From SFDP01 sp051653625 (lineage in GTDB: Bacteria; Bacillota; Clostridia; Lachnospirales; Lachnospiraceae), in NCBI GenBank assembly GCA_051653625.1, contig JBOFWM010000019.1, positions 1 to 18,559 on the forward strand: a DNA stretch of 18,559 nt, written 5' to 3'. Below the pieces are notes generated by a model. That model did not search any database. It saw only the letters and a list, made by a program, of their open reading frames with translations, and had not been told where the DNA came from. This document shows, piece after piece, positions 7,301 to 15,858 of the stretch (positions within the stretch are counted from its first letter, which is position 1; every line of letters starts with the position of its first letter). The position numbers were made by a program, and so were the translations under genes.

Positions 7301-8473
7301 ATGAAAGTAAAAGGTGTAAATTTAGGCAATTGGTTAGTGTTAGAAAAATGGATGAATCCAGCATTATTCGAAGGGACTACGGCAGAGGACGAATATTATC
7401 TACCAACGCAATTATCTAAAGAAGTGTATGAAGCAAGAATAAAAATTCATAGAAGCGAATACATTACAGAACGTGATTTTGTGACTATTAAATCTTGGGG
7501 GCTAGATACCATAAGAATTCCAGTACCATATTTTATCTTTGGAGATTGCAAACCATACATTGGTTGTATTGAAGATTTAGATAAAGCATTTTGTTGGGCA
7601 GAAAAATACGATCTTAAAATCTTAATTGATTTACATACAGCACCAGGTAGTCAAAATGGATTTGATAATGGTGGAATTAGTGGGATTTGTACATGGTCAC
7701 AAAGCAAGGAAGATGTAGAGTTTGTATTACATCTACTTGAAAAATTAGCAATTAGATATGGAGAAAGAAAAGGGTTCTTTGGTATTCAACCAATTAATGA
7801 GCCAATTACAGAAGAAACATGGGATATCTTTAATGTACAAGAACGATATAAGCCTGTAGATGAAGAATGGGCAAAAAGAAGTAAACCAAACACATTAGAC
7901 TTTATTAAAGAGTTTTATATAAATGCATATAAACGTGTGAAACCACATATGAAAAAAGATTCTTATTTTGTTATTCATGATGCTTTTCAATTAAAAGCAT
8001 GGAAAGACTTTATGCAAGATGAGAGTTATGAAAATATTGTGTTAGATACACATCAATATTTAATGATGGCAGAAATGACAGGATGTGAACAAACAATAGA
8101 AGGATATGTAAATCATATTGAAAATGTGTTTAAAAAAGATGTGGAAGAGATGAATCAATATTTTCCAGTGATTTGTGGTGAATGGTGTATCTTTAATTCA
8201 TTGGCGTGTGGACATGATACAAAAGGCGGACAAAGTGTATTAAATGGTGTAGAAGGAAGCGCAAAAGAATGTATGACAAGTGAAGAGAAAAAAGAAATAT
8301 ATCGTAAAATCTCAGAAGCTTCATTAGATGCTTGGAATGCAAGTAGTGGTCATTTTTACTGGAGTTATAAATTATTAGTAGATACAGTTAATACAGATGG
8401 TTGGATTGGTTGGGATAGTTGGGATTTAGGTCGATGTATCGCTTTTGGTTGGTTTCCAACTGATAGAATTTAA
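7301..8473 (+). CDS. GH5-like exo-beta-1,3-glucanase family glycosidase, cytoplasmic
   Basis: This 390-residue (beta/alpha)8 retaining glycosidase has no signal peptide. GVNLGNWLVLEKW (5-17) and DLHTAPGSQNGFDNGG (about 107-122) are hallmarks of the exo-1,3-glucanase branch of family GH5, as in yeast Exg1. The acid/base is E167 in INEP and the nucleophile is E294 in CGEW. The VLDTHQY block carries the conserved histidine. The length matches a single catalytic domain without binding modules. GGGAGG lies 6-7 bases before the ATG. As the first gene of the operon, it is followed 38 bases later by a sugar transporter, so it should act on imported short beta-glucosides or related oligosaccharides. 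The exact linkage cannot be fixed from sequence. Confidence 0.85.
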   Translation: MKVKGVNLGNWLVLEKWMNPALFEGTTAEDEYYLPTQLSKEVYEARIKIHRSEYITERDFVTIKSWGLDTIRIPVPYFIFGDCKPYIGCIEDLDKAFCWAEKYDLKILIDLHTAPGSQNGFDNGGISGICTWSQSKEDVEFVLHLLEKLAIRYGERKGFFGIQPINEPITEETWDIFNVQERYKPVDEEWAKRSKPNTLDFIKEFYINAYKRVKPHMKKDSYFVIHDAFQLKAWKDFMQDESYENIVLDTHQYLMMAEMTGCEQTIEGYVNHIENVFKKDVEEMNQYFPVICGEWCIFNSLACGHDTKGGQSVLNGVEGSAKECMTSEEKKEIYRKISEASLDAWNASSGHFYWSYKLLVDTVNTDGWIGWDSWDLGRCIAFGWFPTDRI

Positions 8474-8511
8474 TATCAAATAGAAAAATACGAAGGAAAA
8501 GGGAAATAAAA

Positions 8512-9876
8512 ATGAATTCAAATGCAAAGTTATCATTTAAAGAAAGATTAGGATATGGAATTGGAGATTATAGCGGAAATCTAGTATATTCTTCTATTAG
8601 TGCGTTTTTACTTTTATATTATACAAATGTTGTAGGAGCAAGTGCTGCAATGGCAGCATCAATTATTGCAATTTCTAAAATTTTTGATGGAATATCTGAT
8701 TTAATCATGGGGGTGATTGTAGATAAAACGAATTCAAAATATGGAAAAGCAAGACCATGGATTTTACGATTATGCATTCCTTTTGCAATAGCAACCGTAT
8801 TAATGTTTTCTGTACCAGATACATTATCTGGAAAAGGGTTGTTTATTTACATGTTTTTAACTTATAATTTAGTATCCACTATTTTTTATACTGGAATCAA
8901 TGTTCCTTATGCTACAATGCATGGACTTATGACAACAAATCAATATGAAAGAGGATTACTTGGAAATTTTAGAATGTTACTTGCAACTGCAGGAACAATG
9001 AGTGTAAATACATTTGTTTTAAAATTAGTAACTTATTTTGGTGGAGATCAGTATAGCCAAAAAGGATGGACGATTGCATATATCATCATAGGAGCAATTA
9101 CTGTTATTCTACATGTGATTATGTTCGTTACATGTAAAGAAAGAGTAGTAGAAAAACCAGCAGAAAAAGATAGCGAAGAAGAAAAAATTTCTTTAGTAGA
9201 TTCTTTTAAAGGATTAGTAACAAATAAATATTGGATCTTAATGGTTATCGTATTATTTGCAATGTATTTTATGATGTCAACATTCTTTGGTTCAGCTGCA
9301 TATTTTGCACAATACTATATGGGAGATATTGCAACTTATGCTCCAATATCAAATGCATTATCTATGACTCAAATTGCAATGATGTTTTGTACTCCATTTA
9401 TCATGAAGTTTTTAGGGAAAAGAAATACAATGATTCTTGGAATGGGAATTTCTTCGATTGGATTTTTAGGTGCTGTTCTAGTAGGAAATAATTTAATGCT
9501 ACAAATAATTTGTTCTGCCATTAAAGGAGCAGGATTTGGTTGTGGAGCAGCTGTTATGTTTGGTATGCTTCAAGATGCAATTACATATGGACAATGGAAA
9601 AATGGATTTGGTTCTGCAGGTATGGGAAATGCAGCATCTTCATTTTGTACAAAAGTAGGATCAGGAATTGGAACAGCTGCTCTAGGTCTTATTTTATCAA
9701 TGGGTGGATTCGATGCAGCATTAGAATCACAAGCATCAAGTGCAATTTTTTCTATTGAACTTGCATTTTTCTGGGTACCATTGGTATCGGCAATTATTGT
9801 TATTATTTGTATGTACTTTTTTGATTTAGATAAAATATATGATAAGGTTGTTGAAGACTTAGATAAAAGGAGTTAA
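8512..9876 (+). CDS. GPH-family sugar:cation symporter (MFS type)
   Basis: This 454-residue inner-membrane transporter has about 12 hydrophobic segments. The N-terminal LSFKERLGYGIGDYSGNLVY and the loop DKTNSKYGKARPWIL (about residues 72-86) are signatures of the glycoside-pentoside-hexuronide:cation family, which includes melibiose, xyloside and glucuronide carriers. These couple sugar uptake to Na+ or H+ entry. A charged cytoplasmic stretch (about 207-225, KPAEKDSEEEK) separates the two six-helix halves. AAGGAAAAGGG precedes the ATG. It sits between the GH5 and GH42 genes, and the GH42 start codon follows its stop by 2 bases, so the transporter and hydrolases are translated together. The substrate is probably a short plant-wall oligosaccharide. 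Confidence 0.9.
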   Translation: MNSNAKLSFKERLGYGIGDYSGNLVYSSISAFLLLYYTNVVGASAAMAASIIAISKIFDGISDLIMGVIVDKTNSKYGKARPWILRLCIPFAIATVLMFSVPDTLSGKGLFIYMFLTYNLVSTIFYTGINVPYATMHGLMTTNQYERGLLGNFRMLLATAGTMSVNTFVLKLVTYFGGDQYSQKGWTIAYIIIGAITVILHVIMFVTCKERVVEKPAEKDSEEEKISLVDSFKGLVTNKYWILMVIVLFAMYFMMSTFFGSAAYFAQYYMGDIATYAPISNALSMTQIAMMFCTPFIMKFLGKRNTMILGMGISSIGFLGAVLVGNNLMLQIICSAIKGAGFGCGAAVMFGMLQDAITYGQWKNGFGSAGMGNAASSFCTKVGSGIGTAALGLILSMGGFDAALESQASSAIFSIELAFFWVPLVSAIIVIICMYFFDLDKIYDKVVEDLDKRS

Positions 9877-9878
9877 GA

Positions 9879-11876
9879 ATGAATGAATTAGTATTTGGAG
9901 TGGCATATTATCCAGAATATATGCCTTATGATCGAATTGAGACAGATATTACCATGATAAAAAATGCTGGAATGAATACAATTCGTATTGCAGAATCTAC
10001 ATGGAGTACATTAGAACCAAGAGAAGGTGTTTTTGACTTTTCGTATATTGATAAAACAATTGAAATTGCAAAGAAATATGGAATAAATGTAATTATTGGA
10101 ACACCGACATATGCAGTACCATCATGGCTTGTAAAAAAAGATCCAGAAGTCATGTTAACAGATTCTTTTGGACAAAAAAAATATGGTAGACGACAAATCA
10201 TGGATATTATGAATAGAACGTATCGTAAATACTCAGAACTTGTTATTCGAAAACTAATGGAACATACTGCGAATGAAAGTTGTGTTATAGGATTTCAAAT
10301 TGATAATGAAACGAAACATTATGGAACTGCGGGAAAAAATATTCAAGAACTATTTAAAGAATATTTAATTCATAAGTTTGAAACAACACAAAATCTTAAC
10401 AAAACTTTTTATTTACAATATTGGAGCAACTCTATTTTGAGTTGGGATGATTTACCAGATATGAAAGGATGCATTAATGGTGGGCTTGCAAGTGAATTTG
10501 AACAATTTCAAAGAAATCTTGCATGTGATTTTTTAGCTTGGCAAGCGAGTATTGTCTCTGAATATAAAAGAGAAGATCAATTTATTACACATAATTTAGA
10601 TTTTGAATGGAAAAAATTTGGTGCAGAAATTGCACAAGATGGATATTCATATGGTGTTCAACCAGATATTGATCATAACCAGGTGGCAAAAGAGTTAACT
10701 ATTGTAGGAACGGATATTTATCATCCGACACAAAAAGAGTTAACAGGTGCAGAAATTGCATTTTGTGGAGATGAAATTAGAAGTTTAAAACAAGAGAATT
10801 ATTTAGTATTAGAATGTCAAGCACAAGCATTCAAATATTGGACTCCATTTCCAGGACAATTAAAATTACATGCATATAGTCATCTTGCAAGTGGTGCAAC
10901 TGGGCTTATGTATTGGAATTGGCACTCTATTCATAACGGATATGAAACATATTGGAAAGGTGTACTAAGTCATAATCTAAAAGAAAATCAAACATATTAT
11001 GATGTACAAGAATTTGGACAAGAATGGCAGCGTATCACAAAAGAGAAACTTGTAATTACAAAGAAAAACAAGATTGCAATTGTTGTAGATAATAAAACAC
11101 TAACAATGTTTAAGTGGTTTCCTATTGATAAAGAATTGTCTTATAATGATGTGGTTCGTTGGGTATATGATTCCTTATTTGAATTAAATATAGAATGTGA
11201 TATTGTTCATGCAGATGAATTAGACACAACAAAATATGAAGTGATTATTACTCCAGCACTTTATTGTGCGAGGGAATCTTTGATAGAGCAGTTAAAAGAA
11301 TTTACGGGACATGGAGGAACGTTAATTTCTACTTTTAAATCTTTTGTGTCCAATGAATTTGGAAGTGTATATTATGAAGAACAGCCTTACAAAATGACGG
11401 AATGTTTTGGAATGACGTATGATCAATTTGTAGAACCAGAAGATGTATTTGTAAAAAATCTAGAAGTAACGTATTTTGCGGAATTGATAAAAGCAAGAGG
11501 TGCAAAGATAGAAGAACACTATCAACATCCATATTGGAAAAAGTATGCGGCAATTACTAAAAATACATATAAAAAAGGTGTGGCGTATTATATTGCTTGT
11601 TATTTCAGTAAAGATATTTTAAAAGAAATTCTTGTAGAAGCATTGGAACAAAAAGGTATATATCTTCAAAAAGAACAATGGCCAATCGTTAAGAAGTGTG
11701 GATATAATTTAGAGGGTAACATGATTGAATATGTCTTTAACTATAGTATGAATGAAACAAACATTCTATGTGATATGAAACAAGCAACAGAGCTTTTAAC
11801 AAATAAAAAGTATAAATTCGGAGAGACAATCTCAATCAAAGATTGGGGAGTTCTCGTATTAGAAAAAGGAGAATAG
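9879..11876 (+). CDS. GH42 beta-galactosidase, cytoplasmic
   Basis: This 665-residue enzyme has the usual GH42 length and domain order. A TIM barrel opens with VFGVAYYPEYMP, and the N-terminal block ending LEPREGVFDF is typical. The acid/base is E144 in QIDNET and the nucleophile E312 in VLECQAQ. A trimerisation-like middle domain (about 390-600) and a small C-terminal beta domain follow. GH42 enzymes release terminal beta-galactose (some alpha-L-arabinopyranose) from oligosaccharides. There is no signal peptide, so it acts inside the cell on what the adjacent symporter imports. AAAAGGAG overlaps the preceding stop. The next gene begins 4 bases after its stop. Confidence 0.9.
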   Translation: MNELVFGVAYYPEYMPYDRIETDITMIKNAGMNTIRIAESTWSTLEPREGVFDFSYIDKTIEIAKKYGINVIIGTPTYAVPSWLVKKDPEVMLTDSFGQKKYGRRQIMDIMNRTYRKYSELVIRKLMEHTANESCVIGFQIDNETKHYGTAGKNIQELFKEYLIHKFETTQNLNKTFYLQYWSNSILSWDDLPDMKGCINGGLASEFEQFQRNLACDFLAWQASIVSEYKREDQFITHNLDFEWKKFGAEIAQDGYSYGVQPDIDHNQVAKELTIVGTDIYHPTQKELTGAEIAFCGDEIRSLKQENYLVLECQAQAFKYWTPFPGQLKLHAYSHLASGATGLMYWNWHSIHNGYETYWKGVLSHNLKENQTYYDVQEFGQEWQRITKEKLVITKKNKIAIVVDNKTLTMFKWFPIDKELSYNDVVRWVYDSLFELNIECDIVHADELDTTKYEVIITPALYCARESLIEQLKEFTGHGGTLISTFKSFVSNEFGSVYYEEQPYKMTECFGMTYDQFVEPEDVFVKNLEVTYFAELIKARGAKIEEHYQHPYWKKYAAITKNTYKKGVAYYIACYFSKDILKEILVEALEQKGIYLQKEQWPIVKKCGYNLEGNMIEYVFNYSMNETNILCDMKQATELLTNKKYKFGETISIKDWGVLVLEKGE

Positions 11877-11880
11877 AGAA

Positions 11881-13509
11881 ATGATTGTAAATCCAATTTT
11901 AAAAGGATTTAATCCAGATCCATGTGTTTGCAGAAAAAATGAGGATTACTATCTTGCAGTATCAACATTTGAGTGGATGCCAGGTATTCCGATTTATCAT
12001 TCAAAAGATTTGAAAAACTGGGAATTATATTCTCATGTCATTACAGATGATGAGCAAGTAGATTTAAAAAAATTACCATCTGCAAAGGGAATTTGGGCAC
12101 CTTGTTTAACATACTCTGAACAAGAAGATTTATTCTATGTGGTGTATGGGGTAATGAATTCCATGAATGCAAGATATTTTGATGTAGATAATTATCTTGT
12201 AACTGCAAAGGATTTAAAAGGACCTTATAGTGAACCTGTTTATCTCCATTCGGCAGGATTTGATGCATCAATAATACATGATGAAGATGGAAGAAAGTAC
12301 ATTTCGTCTTTAGAATGGGAAACAAGAGAGGGATATGAAAAACCAGGAGCTATTTGTCTTGTGGAGTATGATTCCCAAAAGAAAGAAATCATTGGATATC
12401 CAAAAAGAATATGGTCTGGCGGAACGGACAGAGGGTGTATTGAGGCACCGCATATTACAAAGCGAAACGATTATTATTATATTATGTGTGCAGAAGGTGG
12501 AACGGGATATAATCACTGTGTTACAATGGGACGTTCAAAAAATGTATTTGGTCCTTATGAGAAAGACCCTAAAAATCCTATTATAACATCCGCGCCAGGA
12601 GAATCTTTTGAACGTCATGATCCGGATCATTTAAAACCGCAATATTATAATCCAGACTCTATCTTGCAAAAGTCTGGACATGGCAGTTATGTAGAAACAC
12701 CAACAGGTGAGGTATATTTATTTCATCTAACATCAAGGCCACATGTTCCAGAACTAAGATGTACACTTGGGCGCGAAACAGCCATTCAGGAGATGGAATG
12801 GACGAGTGATAATTGGCTACGATTAAAAAATGGTGGAAATCTTGCACAGCTAATGGTAAAAGAAGCAAATTTACCAGAATACAAGATGGCGACGATTCCT
12901 GATTTTGATGATTTTAACGAAGAAATTTTACGTAATTATTACTATGCACCAAGGATTATGCCAGAGAGATTTGCAAGTGTTATTGCAAGAAAAGGATATG
13001 TAAGGTTACGAGGACAAGAATCGAGATGTTCTCTAAATAAAGTGAGTATTCTTGCAAGAAAAGTAACATCTATTACTAGTATGGCAACTACTAAAATGGA
13101 ATTTACACCACATACACATCAACAAAGTGCAGGTTTGATTTTATATTATGATAATATGAATTACTTATATTTACGAAAATATTATAGTGAAACATTGTCT
13201 CAAAGTGCGATTTCAATCATTGGATTAGAGAATGGTGAAAAAACAGAATATCTCGATACAAGAACTGCAGTTAGTGAAGAACCACTTTATTTTAGAGTAG
13301 TGTTAAATGGAAAAAATACTCATTTTGAGTGGGGATATAGTGAAGAAAATTTACAACAAATTGGAGTGGAATTTGATACCACAAAACTTTCGGATGAATA
13401 TTGTAAATATGGGGAATTTACTGGCACAATGGTAGGAATTACATGTGCGGATCGAGTGACTCATAAACACTATGCAGATTTTGATTTTTTCGAATATGTA
13501 GAAAAATAA
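11881..13509 (+). CDS. GH43 beta-xylosidase / alpha-arabinofuranosidase, cytoplasmic
   Basis: This 542-residue inverting glycosidase has an N-terminal five-bladed propeller (about 1-320) and a C-terminal beta-sandwich (about 340-540) of the GH43 xylosidase type. The catalytic base is D13 in NPDP, the pKa-modulating residue is D128 in GFDASI, and the acid is E188 in CIEAPH. WAPCLTY matches the conserved second-blade region. There is no signal peptide. A GGAG-containing ribosome site overlaps the end of the GH42 gene, so translation is coupled. It is the last gene of the operon and removes xylose or arabinose units from imported oligosaccharides. Which of the two sugars is not decidable here. 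Confidence 0.9.
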   Translation: MIVNPILKGFNPDPCVCRKNEDYYLAVSTFEWMPGIPIYHSKDLKNWELYSHVITDDEQVDLKKLPSAKGIWAPCLTYSEQEDLFYVVYGVMNSMNARYFDVDNYLVTAKDLKGPYSEPVYLHSAGFDASIIHDEDGRKYISSLEWETREGYEKPGAICLVEYDSQKKEIIGYPKRIWSGGTDRGCIEAPHITKRNDYYYIMCAEGGTGYNHCVTMGRSKNVFGPYEKDPKNPIITSAPGESFERHDPDHLKPQYYNPDSILQKSGHGSYVETPTGEVYLFHLTSRPHVPELRCTLGRETAIQEMEWTSDNWLRLKNGGNLAQLMVKEANLPEYKMATIPDFDDFNEEILRNYYYAPRIMPERFASVIARKGYVRLRGQESRCSLNKVSILARKVTSITSMATTKMEFTPHTHQQSAGLILYYDNMNYLYLRKYYSETLSQSAISIIGLENGEKTEYLDTRTAVSEEPLYFRVVLNGKNTHFEWGYSEENLQQIGVEFDTTKLSDEYCKYGEFTGTMVGITCADRVTHKHYADFDFFEYVEK

Positions 13510-13533
13510 ATAAATTAATGTTAAAAAAAGTGC

Positions 13534-13563
13534 TTGACACTATACTTGTCTAAGTGATAGTAT
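13534..13563 (+). promoter_or_regulatory. Promoter with spacer dyad upstream of the aminotransferase operon
   Basis: A perfect TTGACA (13534-13539) and TAGTAT (13558-13563) are separated by 18 bases. The spacer holds an imperfect dyad, CTATACTT/AAGTGATAG (13540-13560), with a perfect ACTT-GTCT-AAGT core. A repressor bound there would cover both promoter boxes. The TGTCAA at 13563-13568 mirrors the -35 word. Confidence 0.55.
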
Positions 13564-13590
13564 GTCAACATAATTTAAACATGAAACGAC

Positions 13591-13626
13591 AAAGGCGTCA
13601 GAAGTCAATACTTCTGGCGCTTTTTT
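13591..13626 (+). terminator. Intrinsic terminator in the aminotransferase leader
   Basis: Stem arms 13595-13605 and 13610-13620 (11 bp, one wobble, CAAT loop) can be extended by A-T pairs to 13591-13624, and end in TTTTTT. It lies after the promoter at 13534 and about 26 bases before the aminotransferase start. It can end transcripts of the glycosidase operon, and may also attenuate transcripts from the closer promoter. Confidence 0.8.
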
Positions 13627-13651
13627 GTGTTCAAAGAAAAGGGGGAGATTT

Positions 13652-14875
13652 ATGAAATTAAAAGAGTTAGGAATAACAGCAAGTGAAATTAAAGAAAAAG
13701 TAGGAAAGTATATGATTGATACATATGAAAGATTTGATTTTATTGCTGAGACTGCAAAAGATCAATACATATACGATGAAAATGGAGTAGCTTACCTAGA
13801 TTTTTATGCAGGAATCGCTGTGAATTCAGCGGGGAATTGTAATGAAAGAGTGGTGAAAGCAGTACAGGAGCAGGTCGCAGATGTAATGCATACATTCAAT
13901 TATCCATATACCATTCCGCAAGCATTGTTGGCGGAAAAGGTATGTACAACGATTGGAATGGATAAAATATTCTATCAAAATTCTGGTACAGAAGCGAATG
14001 AAGCTATGATAAAAATGGCAAGAAAATACGGAATAGAGAAGTACGGTCCGCATAAATATAATATAGTAACTGCAAAGATGAGTTTTCATGGTAGAACATT
14101 TGGTGCAATGTCAGCTACAGGGCAACCAGAGACAGGATGCCAAATTGGATTTGGTCCAATGGCAGATGGATTTACATATGCAGAGTATAATAATTTAGAA
14201 GCATTTAAAGCCGCATGTAGCGAAAATACAATTGCAATATTGATTGAGCCAATTCAAGGAGAAGGTGGAGTTCATGTAGGAACAGAAGAATTTGTAAAAG
14301 GAATTCGAGACTTTTGCGATGAAAAAGAAATACTTCTTTTGCTAGATGAAGTACAAACAGGATGGTGTAGAACTGGAAAACCAATGGCATATATGCATTA
14401 TGGCATTAAACCAGATATTGTATCTATGGCAAAAGCACTTGGCGGAGGAATGCCAATAGGAGCCATTTGTACCACGGATGAAGTAGCACAAGCATTTTCA
14501 AAAGGCTCGCATGGTACCACGTTTGGTGGAAATCCAGTTTGTTGCGCTGCAGCATTAGCAGAAGTGGAAGAACTTTTAGAAAGAAATTTAGCGGAAAATG
14601 CAGCAAGTGTAGGTGAGTATTTCATGGAACAATTAAAAAAATTACCACATGTAAAAGAAGTTAGAGGAAAAGGATTGCTAGTAGGTGTAGAGTTTGATGG
14701 TACAATTTCAGGATTAGAGATAAAACATGGATGTTTGGATCGCAAGCTTTTAATAACCTCTATTGGAGCAAATATGATTCGTATGGTTCCGCCTCTTATG
14801 ATAACAAAAGAAGATTGCGATAAAGCATTTGAAATTATAAATGAAACTATAAAAGAAGAAATGGGGAGAAAATAA
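13652..14875 (+). CDS. Class III PLP aminotransferase, acetylornithine aminotransferase-like
   Basis: This 407-residue cytoplasmic enzyme is of the usual family length. PLP features are complete: SGTEANEAMIK for phosphate binding, FHGRTFGAMSATG, D232 in LLLDEVQTG for the pyridine nitrogen, and the Schiff-base lysine K261 in SMAKALGGG. GTTFGGNPV follows. Sequence style is closest to ArgD (acetylornithine/succinylornithine aminotransferase). GABA, 5-aminovalerate and other omega-amino acid transaminases belong to the same class. The usual GRTG appears as CRTG. No other arginine genes are nearby. The gene leads an amino-acid importer and a Fe-dependent alcohol dehydrogenase, so a catabolic role on an imported amine-bearing compound is as plausible as biosynthesis. 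ATG at 13652 follows GGGGGAG; an upstream TTG at 13625 lies in the terminator tail and is rejected. Confidence 0.87.
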   Translation: MKLKELGITASEIKEKVGKYMIDTYERFDFIAETAKDQYIYDENGVAYLDFYAGIAVNSAGNCNERVVKAVQEQVADVMHTFNYPYTIPQALLAEKVCTTIGMDKIFYQNSGTEANEAMIKMARKYGIEKYGPHKYNIVTAKMSFHGRTFGAMSATGQPETGCQIGFGPMADGFTYAEYNNLEAFKAACSENTIAILIEPIQGEGGVHVGTEEFVKGIRDFCDEKEILLLLDEVQTGWCRTGKPMAYMHYGIKPDIVSMAKALGGGMPIGAICTTDEVAQAFSKGSHGTTFGGNPVCCAAALAEVEELLERNLAENAASVGEYFMEQLKKLPHVKEVRGKGLLVGVEFDGTISGLEIKHGCLDRKLLITSIGANMIRMVPPLMITKEDCDKAFEIINETIKEEMGRK

Positions 14876-14877
14876 GT

Positions 14878-15804
14878 ATGAAAAATAATAAAATTTTAGT
14901 TTTAATGATAGTTGTAATGATGGTAATAGGAACATTAGTAGGATGCGGTAGCACAGCAACTGTAACAAGTGAAGTAATAAATGAAGAACAAAGTGAAGGA
15001 ACAAGTCTCGAAAATGGAACAACAGATACAGGGAAAGAAGTTTTAAAAGTTGGAATGGAGTGTGCATATCCTCCTTTTAACTGGACACAAAATAATTTGG
15101 AATTAGCCGATGGAAGTACGGCAGTGCAAATATATGGAAGTAATTTTTATGCATATGGATATGATGTTGCAGTTGCACAAATGATAGCAGATGAGTTAGG
15201 AATGGAACTAGAAATTCATAAAGTAGAATGGGATTCAATTGCAATGAGTTTAGATGCAGGTCAATATGATTGTATTATTGCGGGTATGGGAAGAACGGCA
15301 AAAAGAGAAGCATCTTATTCTTTTACAGATGCATATTACTATCGTAATAATTGTCTTGTTGTAAAAAAAGGTTCTGCGTTTGAAAACTTTACAGGCATTT
15401 CAGAGTTTGCTGGAATGAATGTAACACTTACTACACAACTTGGTACAGGATGGGTTGATTTGTTAGAGCAAATACCAGATGGTAAGTTAGGTGCAAATTA
15501 TGCAACAACATCAGAATGTTTCATGGCAATTCAAAATGATGTAGCTGATGTATGTGTTATTGATGTACCTACGGCGCTTGCCGCACAACAAACAAACTCT
15601 GATTTAGTAATCATTGAATTAGAAGAAGGGGATGCATTTGTTGGGGATGAAGAAATGACAAACATATGTATCGCGACTAGAAAAGACGATACAGAACTTA
15701 CAGAAAAGTTGCAAGGTGCATTAGATGCAATTGGGTGGAATGATAAAGAAGAAATGGATCAGTTGATGGAAAAAATGATTACACTTATGCCATCAAATAA
15801 CTAA
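14878..15804 (+). CDS. Amino-acid ABC transporter substrate-binding lipoprotein
   Basis: This 308-residue polar amino-acid binding protein (SBP family 3) is anchored outside the membrane. A lipoprotein signal peptide ends at LVG-C23, and a Ser/Thr/Glu-rich linker runs to about residue 55. The domain begins with VGMECAYPPFNWTQ and continues with GYDVAVAQMIADELG, then IIAGMGRTAKREASYSF, in which the Thr and Arg normally hold the ligand carboxylate. Substrate identity cannot be told from this; relatives bind glutamine, histidine, arginine/ornithine or cystine. The stop codon of the aminotransferase is 2 bases upstream and GGGGAG provides the ribosome site, so the two are coupled. The permease and ATPase follow. 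Confidence 0.9.
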   Translation: MKNNKILVLMIVVMMVIGTLVGCGSTATVTSEVINEEQSEGTSLENGTTDTGKEVLKVGMECAYPPFNWTQNNLELADGSTAVQIYGSNFYAYGYDVAVAQMIADELGMELEIHKVEWDSIAMSLDAGQYDCIIAGMGRTAKREASYSFTDAYYYRNNCLVVKKGSAFENFTGISEFAGMNVTLTTQLGTGWVDLLEQIPDGKLGANYATTSECFMAIQNDVADVCVIDVPTALAAQQTNSDLVIIELEEGDAFVGDEEMTNICIATRKDDTELTEKLQGALDAIGWNDKEEMDQLMEKMITLMPSNN

Positions 15805-15858
15805 ATAAAAATATGTAAAGGATAATGTATAGAACGTATTGCTATGCAAGGTGAAAAT

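Noticed and set aside
9231..9758. Plus-strand open frames rich in Cys, Ile and Tyr inside the symporter gene
   Set aside because: They are out-of-frame reads of a membrane protein gene with no ribosome sites.
13591..13626. ANTAR-type antitermination leader
   Set aside because: That mechanism needs two consecutive small hairpins with conserved hexaloops; only one hairpin, with a four-base loop, is seen.
14398..14745. Minus-strand 115-codon open frame inside the aminotransferase gene
   Set aside because: It is a shadow of a highly conserved coding frame and has no independent start signal or domain.
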